Below are positions 24,243 to 37,208 of a stretch of 64,000 bases of DNA, piece by piece. Under the pieces are notes generated by a model. It searched no databases. It was not told the DNA's origin and saw only the letters and a program-made list of their open reading frames with translations. The stretch's first letter is position 1. Each line of letters starts with the position of its first letter. Source of the DNA: Lates calcarifer (taxonomy: Eukaryota > Chordata > Actinopteri > Centropomidae); assembly GCF_001640805.2 (NCBI RefSeq), contig NC_066852.1:2558774-2622773 (forward strand), written 5' to 3'. The translations under genes and the position numbers were made by a program.

Positions 24243-25103
24243 AACATATGGGCTCATATGCACAAACAAGAGGAAATACATAAACATGAATTTAGACAGA
24301 TAAAATCTAAACACATATACACTGTTGTTTTTACATAATGACATATTCTTCATACCGGTCTATAGGCAGTTGGTATCTTCTAATAAGGCATCCATTATAA
24401 AGAGTTATACTGTAAGTGCTGATTTCTTGTTTTTTAATGGCTAATAAAGGGTGGACCCCAAAATAAGACCAGGGTGTAAATATTCCTTTATTCTGGCGTT
24501 TATTATTTCTGTTTGGTTATAATGTATTTATAGATGTTAGTATCCATTAACACTGTATGTGCTCATCTGTTTCTCACTTTCTAAAAAGCTTCAGTTGAAA
24601 AGGAAAACCAAGTCATTAGAGTCAGTGTGTTAATGAGCTGTTAATAAATGTTAAAGAGGGTTTTTTGTGATGATTCGTTAAGTTTTTCCCTAACCTCACA
24701 TACGACCCACAGACGTGTACCGGCATTAAGCGTCGTCATGGTTACAATAATGAACACATGGTTCTGGTTGTGGAACATTCGCAGTTTGGTAGGTTGGAGA
24801 TGCGGTTGGGTTACGAGACGATCGTCGGCTTACTGACTAGCAGGGTTTGGGAAAAGAGAGTCATACACATCCTAACGGTGTCGGCGTATTCATGGATCCA
24901 GGATGTAAGTGTAGATGTGTTTCCAGCCCTCTGTGTGTGTTTTTTATGGAATATTTCTACACACTTTCAAAAAGTGTCTGGAGGGGAACTTTAACACAAC
25001 ATTGCGTTGTGAGCACATTAAGGATCTCAGTCCAAAATCAAAACAAAACTGCATTAAACTCAAGTGGCTCATTTAGGTTGAACTTCCCACATAAATATGC
25101 AGA

Positions 25104-25550
25104 ACACACACACACACACACACTAATATTGTATCTGTGTGTTCCTGAATGCTGCAGGCTGTGTTTGTGGGTCAGGCCTCCCTCCTCCTCCTCCTCTCTC
25201 CTCCTCCTCCTCCTCCTCCTCCTCTGCCCTCGACACAGGACGCAGCAGTGGTCAGTGTTTGTTTGGTTAAAACAGCACAACAAGAAGGTCGAGTTTCAGA
25301 GAGGGAGAGAAGGGTAGAAGGCAAATATGACACCTCTTCTCAGCATCCCTCAGAAACTCCAATACAACACACATACACGTGCACACACACACATACACAC
25401 ACCTTTGTTTACTAAAGTTTCCACCTTTGAAATATTTATTAGATTTGGGAGGCTCAGAGTGTGTGTGTGTGTGTGTGTGTGTGTACAGAGGTGGGAGGTT
25501 ACCCAAGAGACAGCCAACTATCAGGGGAACAGGTGATAAGTGTTGGTAAA

Positions 25551-25581
<31 letters not shown>

Positions 25582-25640
25582 CTGTAAGTAAATGAGCATC
25601 AGTTCACAAGTAGCTGTGTGTGTGTGTGTGTGTGTGTGTG
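25104..25640. repeat. Cluster of simple repeats
   Basis: Within about 540 bases lie (CA)n at 25104-25123, (CTC)n from about 25178 to 25225, a degenerate CA stretch near 25370-25400, (GT)n at 25459-25484, (GA)n at 25551-25582 and (GT)n at 25614-25640. Frames through this region encode Ser/Leu/Pro or His/Thr repeats and are not genes. Confidence 0.9.
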
Positions 25641-26192
25641 CAAACTACAGCGGTGACGGTGAGATCATTTATGATGCGTACTGCTTAGGTCTTAGTTTCA
25701 GACGTCTGACTAACCACTGGGTCAGAGTCAGGAGTTGTAAAAATGATCGTAGCCTTCGTAGTTTGCTAATCGCGTTAGCTCAAATCGCAGTTTGGTTAAA
25801 ATCTGATAAATCGTTCAGTCCTGATAATGTTTACATCTCATGTTAAAGACATTACTCGGCCTCCTCTTCCTTTTAATCAGTTTTTTATTAAATAAATAGA
25901 GAGCAAAGTACAAATTAAGAAAACAGAGAATCTGTTCATATTCTTGAGAGGCCAAGGTCATAGCAGGGTCTCGGGTCATTGGGCTGTAACTCAATAGGGC
26001 ACGCAGGTCAAAGGTCACAATGAACAGAAAGTGGTGGCAAATTTAACCTCATCCTGTTTTGTTTAAATGGTTTTTTTTTGGTCATTCTTCTTTTCTTCCT
26101 TCACATTGAAGATTTTCCTTCTTTTAAATTCCTCTGTTGATTTTGAGGAGGCTCCTCTGTGGCCTGAAAGTAGTCATCAAACACTTTTAGCT

Positions 26193-26198
<6 letters not shown>

Positions 26199-26227
<29 letters not shown>
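26199..26227. repeat. (CA)n microsatellite
   Basis: CA array of about 14 units. Confidence 0.95.
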
Positions 26228-26229
<2 letters not shown>

Positions 26230-26239
26230 GAGTCACAAT

Positions 26240-26480
26240 CTCTCGCTCACTCTCTAATCACATTTTGTTTCATTGTTTTAATTTGCCAGCCTTTCCATTT
26301 CCCTCCTCTCTCCTGATTCTCATTGGACAATGAAATCAGGAGTAAAGTGGGACTGATCCTCATAAATCATTAAGCAAGGTTTGTTTTGCCTTGCGAATGT
26401 AATTAATACATAATTAATATTTAAAGATCGACTCGTTTATCAAATTTAATTTCTCCACCACAGCAGATACAGTGGAACAA
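26240..26480. other. Candidate conserved non-coding block
   Basis: Unique-looking sequence with many homeodomain-type AT cores: CTCATTGG, ATAAATCATTAAGC, GTAATTAATACATAATTAAT and TTTAAATTT-like words. The GCGAATGTAATTAATA segment resembles POU/homeodomain composite sites. Read as a possible enhancer by composition only. Confidence 0.22.
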
Positions 26481-27260
26481 GGAAAACAAACAAGTGGAGG
26501 AGGTGGGTTTTTATTTGGGGGAGCGGTGGGGGAGACAGAGACAGAGAATGGGTAACAAACAAAGGAGGGAGGGGGAGGGAAATTACCTCTAATGAGTCAG
26601 AAATGAGGCGGCGTCTTAATTAGCCGACAGGTAGCAGCTCAGTCCCAGCGGCAGATGAAGTTAGCTCAGCATCTTTTCTGAGTTTCTGAGTCACAGATGG
26701 GTCTGATGATTTTTCTTTTTAAATTTAAACAGTGTTAATTTTTCTTTATGTGTGAAATTTGCTAGCTTCATGTAAACAAAGTTTAATTTTATTTATGAAC
26801 TGATTCTCTGAGACGTGTTCAACCATTTATCATTTTATTCATGTTGATATTTTTTTCGTACAGCTGTTTACAGACACACTAACACCGACACTCAGCTGTT
26901 AATTGTTTTGAGTGCTGCCGTCTGTTTTGTCTTTATATCACACCGACTTTTAATTTGGCCTGAAAGAACAGTCGACCCTCCAGAATCTCCTCAGTCTGCT
27001 TTGAGTGTTCCCTCCCTCCCTCCCTCCGTCACCGCCCACCCCGCCTCTCTCCTCGTCCTCAGCCTCTGGAGACTGTCATGAGAGGAAGACGCTGTGCGCT
27101 GTTAAGTAGGACCACTTTACCCTGTCAATACATTCAATGGATCACTATTGACCTGAGCTGTGAGAGGGGCTCCTGGTGACCGAGAAAGAGGGAAAAGAAA
27201 AGGAAGCACAACATAGAAAGGAGAAGAATGAGGGAAGGAAAGAAACGGAACAACTACAAC

Positions 27261-27335
27261 ATTCATTCATTCTCTGTTAAGGGTTGTGGAGGGATGGAGC
27301 CTAGATCGCCAGTCCATCACAGAGCGCAAATACAA
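27261..27335 (+). repeat. Fragment of fish interspersed repeat (family F, V-SINE-like)
   Basis: The phrases ATTCATTCATTCTCTG, GGAGCCTA and TCGCCAGTCCATCACAGAGC match the left part of a very common fish repeat whose right part carries the TTTGGACTGTGGGAGGAA-type core. The right part is missing here, but a fragment of it is found at 48545-48630. The V-SINE label is from memory and should be treated as provisional. Confidence 0.6.
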
Positions 27336-27894
27336 CAATAAAATGAAATTAACTTAAAAAAAACAAACAAAAAAAACAGATCACGTTCTACAGGCTCGCT
27401 CATAAACACTTTTGGACATTTTGTAGGTTCCCACAGTCACAGTCTGTGTTCAGATCTGCTGCGTCATTACAACCAGGAGAGAGTGAGACACTTCTACTAC
27501 TGTAGTTGATTTGTGAAACGTGTTTTAGGAGATTTTTTCATTAAATCTGATGTTTGACATCACCTCTCCTACACAACATAACAACTGTGGGTTACTAACC
27601 TATAGAAAATGTTCATAAGTAAAGGCAGATTAGTTTCTAATTTATTTTGTTTAACAGATGATTTCTGAATCGCTCCACACAGAGCCAACAAAATATGAAG
27701 AAAAAAAAACAGGCTAAATGAATGTAAAACTATTTCACACTCAAGAAATCATTTACAAAAGAAGAAAAACAAATAAATACATCTGCTGTGTAATGATGAC
27801 AGGTGCAGGCGATGCATCGTTCAGCATGTTTTACGTGGGTGCACATGTTTGCATGTCAGCATGAGGGAATGTTAGAGTAGAAAAGTGTCTCTCT

Positions 27895-27922
27895 CACACT
27901 CACACTCACACTCACACACACA

Positions 27923-27974
<52 letters not shown>
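27895..27974. repeat. Long compound (CA)n microsatellite
   Basis: About 80 bases of CA repeats with early CACACT interruptions and one CC break at 27929-27930; the longest simple array in the window. Confidence 0.95.
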
Positions 27975-27976
<2 letters not shown>

Positions 27977-28505
27977 CCTGGGACTGGTGCTCTGATGAAA
28001 GCGGTTCCTGGCTAATGGGTTAATTTCATTCCACTGCTCTCTGCCATGTTGAGGACAATTAGCCCAGAATGGAGCCGTGAATATTTAATGACATCCACTG
28101 CAAGGTAGAGAGAGAGAGAGAGATGGAAGAGAGAAAAAAAACAAGGAATGAGAGAGGGAAACCTGGGGAGGAGGAGTGAGGAGTATAAAACAGAGAGCAG
28201 AGAGGAGAGAGATGCCAGTCAGGAGGAGGATGTTTTAAGCACATCCTGTTGCCAGAACTGAGCGTCGATATTGTGGTTAGAGATTGTGATTATGGCAAAT
28301 ACTCTACAGTTTGCAGGGTTAGGCAACTAAAACACTTTCTTAAGCTTCAGGGAGGTCATGGTTCATCTTAACAAAAACGACTCCTACATGCCAAATCACA
28401 ACCACTCTCTATGCACCCTTACATGTGAGGAGGAGAGCCGGGGTTCTTGTACTGGCATTGATTGGATGATGAGTCGCAGGTGTGGAGATGAACCAGGTGC
28501 CTGAT

Positions 28506-28510
<5 letters not shown>

Positions 28511-28548
<38 letters not shown>
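28511..28548. repeat. (CA)n microsatellite
   Basis: Perfect CA array of 19 units. Confidence 0.95.
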
Positions 28549-28556
<8 letters not shown>

Positions 28557-28699
28557 AGGGAGGAGGAGACACGAGGGAAGACCGGAGGGAAAACACAGAG
28601 ACACACCTCCACTCGCAGCTCCAGTCATTTCAGATTCGTCTGGATGGAATTTCCTCAGGTCTTGGGCTGCTGACCACATTTGTCCACCCACCATCTGAA

Positions 28700-30960
28700 T
28701 TCAGTGTTTTTACTCCTTTTCAAGCTACTGTGAATAGATTCCATTTCTGTCTTAAAGTGTCACACCAGATTTCTTGTTCTCACAGGATTTCACTGGATGC
28801 ATCTAATGCTTCCTGCTCACTATGTGTCAAAACAAAACATTTTTCTGCAGAAATAGTTGCCTCATTCCTTGTCACTCAACTGCTGTAGCTTGCCAGCTAA
28901 CAGCTTTACACGCTACCCAGCTATACATGCTAACACAAGTCAGTCAGTCCCAGCTTCCACTTTCTCTGATGCAGCACAGATAACAGTTACACTGCAGCAG
29001 CTTGAGCAAATCCACTGATCCAAGTGATCCCAAGGAAGAATTAAATTTGTTGCAACCAGGCTGTTAAGAGACCGTTCTTGTTTGGTGTAGATATTATTTA
29101 ATTACCTTTCGTTCGAACTACTTGGAAATCCAGCATGGTCTACACACCCTGCTAACTGCAACATGCAAAAAACTTTTAAACTTTTTTCTTACTTCAGTGG
29201 CTGAACCACTCTTGTCTTTCCAGACTCATTTAATTTCTCTGTCATACCTGCACTGAACCCTCGCTGAGGAACTCCCATACTCAATTAATTATTTGGTCGC
29301 TTACTCATTTATTTACTCATTCACTCTCTTCACTTGCTTTTACTCATTCATTCACTTTCTCCCTCTGACTCTCACTTTTGCAATCACTGAACTTTCAGCA
29401 ACAGATACGGGATAAAGGTTAATGAATATAACAAGGCGACAATCCAAATAATACAACTTTACACTTTCAAAATGCGTGCAGGTGATGCACCAATCCTTCC
29501 CATTTCCAAGTGACACATTTCAGACATTGCATCCGGACCAGGAGGAGGTCGTCGTGGGGCAGATGGCCACAGACTTCGGACAGGAGAAGACGTGTTTGAG
29601 ACCCAATAAGTGGACATTCACGTCAGGCGTTTTAATGCACTTTACTGTGATGTTTCTCCTGCCTTAGCCAAGTGGTTTTTGTGCCTAACTGTATTTGCAT
29701 CCACGTACATATAATACACACCGGCCTCCATGGGAGCAATCCATGTGTGAACTACATGCAACGACTTTGGTCTTAGCATACACTTTGCACGTATTTGCAA
29801 TGTGTTATTTGTACACCATTTACTTAGTGTTTAGTAGAGATCATTGTGTCATTCGTGGTTGGTCTGTTGTTGCTCTTCAAATTTAATACATCTCTTCCGT
29901 CAACTCTTCATTTAATTGCAAACTTTACAGTACTTTTACCCTCAAGTAGAAGTTTGAGCAGAGGAACCTGTAGACCGTTGCACCTGGGTATTTGTACTTC
30001 TACTTTGAAGTATTTGTTGACTTCTACCACCATAGTTGACACAGACTGAAGAAACACAATCAGTTTTATGGAACTTTTCAACACTTCAACTTCAAATGGA
30101 CAGAAAGGGGAGAATGAAGAGACTGAGAGTTGTTTACCCTGGAGTTGTTTCACTCCACAGGGGCATCATTGCTCTTATTTACGAATAGAACTTCTGTCAC
30201 CTGTTGACTCAACAGAATCGAATTCACAATTACAGTGAATGCGAAATGGCAGACCAGCAGACGGTCTTCTGATCAGTTGGACCAATTGGTTTGTGCCCTG
30301 AGGTGACAAGTGTGATAGCTGCGCTGTGGCGTGTCAGTCAAAATCAGCCCCAGTATCCATGGCTTCCACAGAGACGGACGAAAAACAGGACAAAACCCAA
30401 ACGCCATTCAAGACCCTTAATTGGTTAATTGATCCTCATCTGCCAATCAAATGTCTGAATTATTAATTGAAAAGATGACAGTGTTCAGGGGAAAATCTGT
30501 GGAAAGAGTCAGATTGATTGGAGGAGGAGGAGGAGGTCGGATGCTGATGGGTTGTTATGGTGATGACGGTTGTTGGGTTGGCGTTAATGGAAGGCTCATC
30601 ATTGAACAGAGGAAGGTATTGATTGTTGATTGTTTGACAGTTTTATTGCCTCGCGCTGCCTGGTCATAAAGGATTATGTTACAAGTTGCATCCAGTTTGT
30701 ATTTTCCCAAAATCGTTTTGTACAGACAGCTTTGACACGTTTATTTTTATTTTATCCTCATAGTTCTTGACTCATTTTTCTATTTTGTCTGTTTCTATTT
30801 TGAATAATTTTGTGGTTCATGAAATTTGTCAATTATTAATTACAAAACAGTATTGGAGCTGTAGCTGAAATTTCATTGCGACACAGCTGCAATAGGCAAG
30901 ATTTCATGTTTAACAAGGCATAAAACACTTCACACTTAATCAGATCATAAGCACAAAAAA
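28700..30960. other. Gene-free interval
   Basis: AT-rich unique-looking sequence. The stretch 30415-30480 carries several ATTAATTG/TTAATTGG words and could hold homeodomain sites. No repeat family or coding frame was recognised. Confidence 0.4.
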
Positions 30961-30969
30961 TATATTTTG

Positions 30970-31085
30970 TTATATTCACAAATTTGCCTCAAAGATCTTA
31001 ATGACACCCTCTATCCACAGACCCTTGGTTCAGATTCAGCAACAAAAAACACAGGGTTAACCTTTGACAGGTTAAAAGTTTCAGT
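30970..31085 (+). repeat. Decayed fish interspersed repeat, copy 1 (family E)
   Basis: Ordered phrases TTCACAAATTTGCCTCAAAG, GACACCCTCTATCC, AGACCCTTGGTTC and AGGGTTAACC match a repeat I recognise from percomorphs (tTTATATAG...CAAATTTGCCTC...CTGTCCTTAGACCCTC...GGAAAAACTCC). A fuller second copy in the same orientation lies at 55475-55645. Confidence 0.55.
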
Positions 31086-31897
31086 TTATGCTTGACCTTC
31101 ATTCACAAGAAAATGGCACAATAACAATTCCATTAGGCGTATGGGGCATTTCTCCAGATTTGGAGACAACAGTTATCATTCCTGTTGGCTTTAGTGAAGA
31201 ATTTCAGTATCAGAAGTTTCAGGCGCCTCACCACACCAGGAAAACAGTGACTTGGAAATAAGAACCTGTACCACATACAGACGCCTTTCTGGTTAAGCTT
31301 TACCCCGAGCTGTGGGGGAACATATGGCACATGGGCCAAAGGATCAGCTATGCAGAGTGCTCAATACTATCCTGTTACTCTGTGGTGACATACAACTAGT
31401 TGTTGCCACTGACAGCTGCTGCACATGAATGGCACACTTGTGCCAGGCTTGATTCTGAAGCCAGAACAAACATGTATGTCTTAAATTAAAGATCTTAAGA
31501 CATGGCTGACATGATGGAGCAAGTAAGAATTAATCGACTAGTGACTTACGGGAAGTACAGGCCTGAAAAAGCGCTGCTAACAGCAACATATGTACAAGAA
31601 GAAGAAAAAAGCCAAAACAGTGTAATACACAAAACAGTCTTCTTCAGTCTCCATAGTCTGCACATTTGCATACTTGTCCTTAGAATAATTGACTTCCTTT
31701 TCATAAAAAACATGTATGTACAAAAGTCCCATGAGGACTTCTTTCTAACGCAGACCTTTTTCATTTCAGCAAGGAAAAAACAGGGATTCAAATAAATTAC
31801 ACTCTGCTCAAAGTAAGTTTCTCAAGCCTTTAAGGTCACCATCAATTTTCTGTCACGCACTCTAAGCAATTTTCTGCTCTTATACCCATGTGTATCT

Positions 31898-32045
31898 GGA
31901 TAAAATTAAGTGCAAGAGCATAATGCACCATATCGATATCTGACATGTCAAAACACAGCAAATTACTATCCCATCTTAGAGGCTTGCTAAGCCTCTGACT
32001 TGACCTCAAGTACATAACATCCGCACTTGCTCATCAAGTCCTGTC
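31898..32045 (+). repeat. Diverged direct repeat, left copy
   Basis: The core 31903-31970 aligns with 32778-32847 at close to 88 percent by eye, sharing AAATTAAGTGCA, ATAATGCACCATAT, GATATCTG and CATGTCAAAACACA. Similarity continues more weakly through ATCCGCACT and CTCATCAAG. A short third relative, GGATAAAATAAAGTGCAAG, lies at 32167-32185. Unit class unknown. Confidence 0.65.
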
Positions 32046-32449
32046 ATTCACCGGCCGACAAATGCCTTTAGTTGCCTGCTTCTCTAAGCTTTAAGGCACT
32101 ACCATCCTTTTTCATAACCTGCAGTATTACCAGGTTCAACAAGTTCATTTCCTATTTTTTTAATTGGATAAAATAAAGTGCAAGGAATCTCCTGTTGAGC
32201 TGATGTCTGACTGTCTTCATGGTTCTGTGCCACAGGTACAATAACAATGACCTGAGACTTTAACAGACAAATTTGCACCTCAGTGGTCACAGGATCAGTA
32301 CTCTGCAGCTTTCAGACGGCAGGATTATGACCATGTTGAAGAATTCTCGAAGAAGGAACCAAACTCACTTTTTCTTTTTTAACAGGAAGCAACTGTGAAT
32401 CAATGTCATCAACACGCTGCAAAATAACTACTACTTCATCAGCTCCACA

Positions 32450-32695
32450 TTAGCCCGATGGCTCTATGGATGAAATGCCTGTCTGTCAGCCATTTGGTCC
32501 AGAAATATCTCCACAATTATTGAGTGAATAACCAAATGTGAGCATAAATGAAATTGCCCACATTTTGTAGAGAGATTTATGGTCCCCAGAGGATGAAGCC
32601 TACTGATTTTGGAAATCCTCTGTTATTCCAGCATCAGGTCAAAACATGCTAAGCTAAGATGGTGGACATGATAAACATTATCCCCATTATACATG
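32450..32695 (+). repeat. Decayed percomorph interspersed repeat, copy 2 (family A)
   Basis: The phrases TTTGGTCCAGAAATATCTCC, TGGTCCCCAGAGGATGAA, AGCATCAGGTCAAAACATGC and AAGATGGTGGACATGATAAA follow the order expected for the same repeat as 11662-12060. This copy keeps the middle and right part, while copy 1 keeps the TGGATGGATTG part. Confidence 0.7.
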
Positions 32696-32776
32696 CACAA
32701 CACAATCCTTATTCTCAGATCTGTTCTGCATCTAAATTATGTTTTTTTTTACTCATACTCCCCGGTGTGTTCAGTT

Positions 32777-32930
32777 GAAATTAAGTGCACCGCCATAATG
32801 CACCATATTGATATCTGGACATGTCAAAACACAACAAATTACCATCCTGCTGTCTTGGTGAGAGTCTCCCGAAGATTTGATCCATAGATCATCCGCACTC
32901 GGCACTCATCAAGCTGTCTCACTCACAGGA
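32777..32930 (+). repeat. Diverged direct repeat, right copy
   Basis: Partner of 31898-32045, same orientation, about 730 bases further along. It begins just after the family A repeat at 32450-32695. The interval between the copies contains no recognised protein, though one minus-strand frame at 32099-32460 has a single stop in about 120 codons. Confidence 0.65.
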
Positions 32931-34473
32931 GCATTAATGCGTTTTGTTGATATCAGCATTTTAGAGGCCATTAAGACGAGCAGAGAGCATTGATAGAAAA
33001 ATTGTATGAAAAGAAAGTGCCGAAAATTACAGACCTACCTTATGGTGAGTCCATCATGTTTTGATGGACGGTGGTTTGCATTAGGGGCTGGAGTCGGTTC
33101 TTTTTTTAACTTTAATAACCATAATGACACACTCAAGGTTACTGGGATACAAGCTGTTTGGGAAAGTGCTGCAAAAGTTGCATCCTGAAAACATTAAACA
33201 CTAAAATCCTGCCAGTGACAATTGCTTACAAAAGAACTAGAACTCTGAAAAACTGTAGATTAAATATCTGAAGTGTCATTTTGAGATTTAATCTACAACA
33301 GGAAGCACATTTGAAAGTTTGGCGACTCTCCAATGATGCAACATATGCACATTTACAGACATGAAAGAGTGTGTGTAAATACAGACACGCAGAGGAACAG
33401 AAACTACAAAAGCAACCACACAGTTACATAGCAACACACACCATGGATCACAGGCATGTTTACAGACAGACAGACAGAGCAGACAGATGAATAAATGATG
33501 TGTGTGATCTATAATGAATGCCTCTTGTTCATTACACATTCTCACATTCAACAGGCCATTCCACAGGCCACAACACTGTCCTCACTGTCTGGGTCTTTAT
33601 GTGGCAGAACTCAATGTTACTTCAAACAAATGTGTCAGGGGAGGCAGAACTAATCTGATTGGTTAATGTAAATCTGAATGGGTGGGGCCACAGAACCACA
33701 GGAGTGCTTTTGGCTAAATTATCACATTATTTCCCCCAGTAATCTTATCCAGTAGTGTATAAACCTTAAGGATTTTTGTAACAGAATTATAGTGGATATT
33801 TCAAATATCTGGGCATCAAATAAAAATCTTTTTTTCTATTGTTGCTTTCAAAATATCACAATTTCTGTATTGTGGGAAATTGGTTGATTAATATAGACTA
33901 TAATGTATGTGTACTGTTAACTTGTTATGACTGCCAAAATAAAAATGTAACATGAAAAATTCTGAATGTACCACGTGTGTCTTGCAACTAATGTTTAAAA
34001 GTGAGGCTTCCCTATTCAAATAAATGTATGGTCTACAACGCTAAGTTGTAATACCAAGTACTCCCATGATTAAAAAAACTACCTAGCTAAACTACCTTTC
34101 ATTCGATTTGAACAGACAAAATGACAAAATGTTTTACTGGTGTGAGACCATGTGAAAACCCTTGAACACATCTGGTGGACTGTCAGCGAAGTATCGGAAA
34201 GAAAGGCTTAAAATAAACCTTGAAGACAAGATGGCTGACAAAAGTAGGAAAATTCCTGGTTTGTTTACATAACGAACACGATCACGGTGAAGCTCCAAGT
34301 AGTTCTTCAACTCATATAACCATATTGGTTATTTGTTCGCACACAACTACAAACACCATTTCCTAAAGTACCACCCCTACTGGCGGCAGGACGTATTGCA
34401 GTGTGGTAGTGTGGAGCTTTGTCGTCATGTTAACACTAGTAAACATGCCGTTAGCGTTACTGAGCGGTCTCTG

Positions 34474-34545
34474 TTTGGTTAGGTTTAGGCATAAAAACAA
34501 ACCTGGTTAAGTCTAGGCAAAGATCGTGGTTTTGGCTAAAATTGA
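34474..34545 (-). repeat. Fish interspersed repeat fragment (family B)
   Basis: GGTTAGGTTTAGGCA followed by ACCTGGTTAAGTCTAGGCAA and GATCGTGGTTTTGG is the reverse complement of the common fish phrase in which ATGATCTTT is followed by CTTAACCAAGT. A copy in the opposite orientation lies at 42168-42230. Confidence 0.5.
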
Positions 34546-35848
34546 AGAAACAACAAAAAAACTTTTGAAGGTTTTTTATAGAAGGACAGCCTCCAAATTT
34601 TAGCCAAAAATTCCAGCAACACATGTTTTGTTGCTGCTAGCCAGTTAGCTGGTGAACTCACAGACTCAGCTCTAACATCAAGAGGTCTATGATCAATTAT
34701 CAAAAAAATATTAATAGTTTGACATAAGTTTCTACTTTGTCAGTCAGGTTAATTTGCCTTTTTGTGTTTCTTTGTCTCTGAATTCATTGAGATTCATTGA
34801 TGAATTCCAGCGCATTCATTGGATGATTGTCATCTTGACTCACAGAGGACGCACCGGCTAAGAGAGCAGCAGACAGAGGATTAAACTGTAGCAAGATGAA
34901 GCTCAAAGATCAGAGTGGGGATTAAGGGAAAGAAAGAGGACAGAGGAGGGGGTTTTACCGAGCCCCCTGAGGGGTGGGAGAGGGGGGAGGGAAAATGGAG
35001 TAGAGTGGGTGATGATGACTTTGTGTTGTTTTATAGATGCTGTCATATAACTCCACTCTCTTCCTCTCCTCCACCTCCGGCCCCCTCCGTTCTTCCTCCA
35101 GGCACAACATATGATGGGCGACGTGGAGGGAGGGAGGGTGTGTGTGTGTGTGTGTATAAGTGGGCTTTTGTTTTTTTCATTCAGTTTTTATATTTATCAA
35201 CACAGATTAAAATCAGATAAAATAATACAAAAGTCCTGGTTTAAAAGGTGCCATTTGCAGCGCAACTGTTTACAGAGAGTTTGGCAGATAAACAGGAACT
35301 TTTGTAGTTTTCTCTCCAAATTTTCTCTTCATTTGATCTGCTCTTGCATTGTTGAAGAAATAAGTTAATAAGCAGAAACCAGAGATTTTAATCTGAGGAT
35401 ATATAAAATAAGTGATAAGACTTTAACTGGATTCCTCCTTTTACAAATCAGGGGTTTTTGTTTTGTCATTTGTCATGTGTATCATATCTAGGAAAACAAA
35501 TGATCTTTCTCTAAAACTGCTTTCAGTTCAAGAAAGAAAATATAGTTTGCCATTATTACTCTCAGTGAGAGTTAATATTCATATTCATGCTGCCATCTTT
35601 TCAGGTCAGCTGGGGCAGGAAATAAGGAGGAGGGGGGTATTTAATTGGGGGTCATCTGGAAAACAAGGTCCCCTTTTTTAAAAGACCATATCGACCTTTG
35701 ACCCTTGTAGCCTGGTCCCCACCGGGGCTGACTGGAGCAGAACAATGGGACCTGCAGGCCAGCGCGCTGCTCTACAAGTGTTACAGCACCAGGGGTCGGC
35801 CATGTTACCATACGTTCATGTCTGGATCTCTTAGAGCTGGCTTCACTG

Positions 35849-35872
35849 CACACACACACACACACACACACA
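35849..35872. repeat. (CA)n microsatellite
   Basis: CA array of 12 units. Confidence 0.95.
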
Positions 35873-36032
35873 AATTACCAACAGTGGACTGTCAGGCTGT
35901 CAGAGATTTCATAAAACAAAAACAAAATGTTTATTTAAGGTTTTCTCTCATAATAAAACTGTAAAACACTCTTGTCATTTTCTTGCAAAAACTATCGAGA
36001 GGGGACCTGCAACCCTGGTGCATGTTTACCTG

Positions 36033-36068
36033 TCAAAGAGGGGACCATTATCAAAGAGGGGACCATTA
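36033..36068 (+). repeat. Exact 18-bp tandem duplication
   Basis: The unit TCAAAGAGGGGACCATTA occurs twice in direct succession with no mismatch, which suggests a recent slippage or duplication event. Confidence 0.95.
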
Positions 36069-37176
36069 TGGTCTGCAGTGGTACTGTCATGAGTGTGACC
36101 AAAAGGCACAGCTTTGTCGTAATCTTAGCTCACCTGTCCAATAGGAGAGCCGGCTTGGGGTCAGTTTTGATTCCCAAAACTCTTATAGAAATCAGTCTAC
36201 AGGGTTTTATAAGCATTATAAGCATTTTTTATGTCACCTTACAATCTTTTCACACATTGGCAATAAAGAGCAATTATTACCTGTTAATTGCTTCAAATTC
36301 TACAATACAGTATCTTTAAAACGAAGCTTTTATCACAGCTTATTCAACTTAAACAAATAACGAACTATTCAACACATCAGTCTGTATTTTTGTGATTAGG
36401 TCCTACACTATAAAGTAGCCAAAAATCCATCAGTTATTGTTGCACCATCTCAAATAGTGGTAACAATTCTGCACAGTTTTCTTCTGTTTAGGATTTCTGG
36501 TAACTAATCCAACACTTTTTCCGTTAACCCCTCATCGCCCATCTGTAACTTTCAGTCAAATCATTTCATCTCTTTGAATTTCAACAAAAGATTTTTCTTC
36601 CAGGCGTGGGCGGATTGTTAAAAAAATCCTTTCTTCCTCTTGTCTGTCATTGTTCTCAAGACAGCAGTGACGGTGACCGCTCAAACTGACACACTCCTCT
36701 GATATCCCCTCAGCTTTATGCGGCGCGTGGCGCTGCACACAGCTGAGATCAGACTTTTGTTTCTGAGTGAGTGTGTGTCACCTCAGCTGTGTGTATCAGA
36801 TAACCTGGCTGTGTTCAAAGGGCGGGAGATTCAAAAAGGTGAAAGCTAATATAGTGTTTCTGTGTGAGCGTGTGTTTGCATGTATGTAAAGACAGCGACA
36901 TGATGCATATTACAGTATGTTTACCTCATTTTTAAAGCAACTTATTAGTATTAGCAGCAACTTAACACAGCTCTGATAGAACTGAGAGCTATCAATAAAC
37001 AGTAGAACACGGCTGATATCTCAAAGTACAAACAGGAACAGAGGAGTGAAACTTAACTCCAAACAGACATTTTCTCTCATTGAAGAAAAAAGTTTTCCAG
37101 CTATCCTGCCCACTAATTACTTAATACTGGAACATTTTAACTTAAAAAATCAATAATTACTTACAAAATAAATGTT

Positions 37177-37180
<4 letters not shown>

Positions 37181-37208
<28 letters not shown>
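37181..37208. repeat. (GT)n microsatellite
   Basis: GT array of 14 units. Confidence 0.95.
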
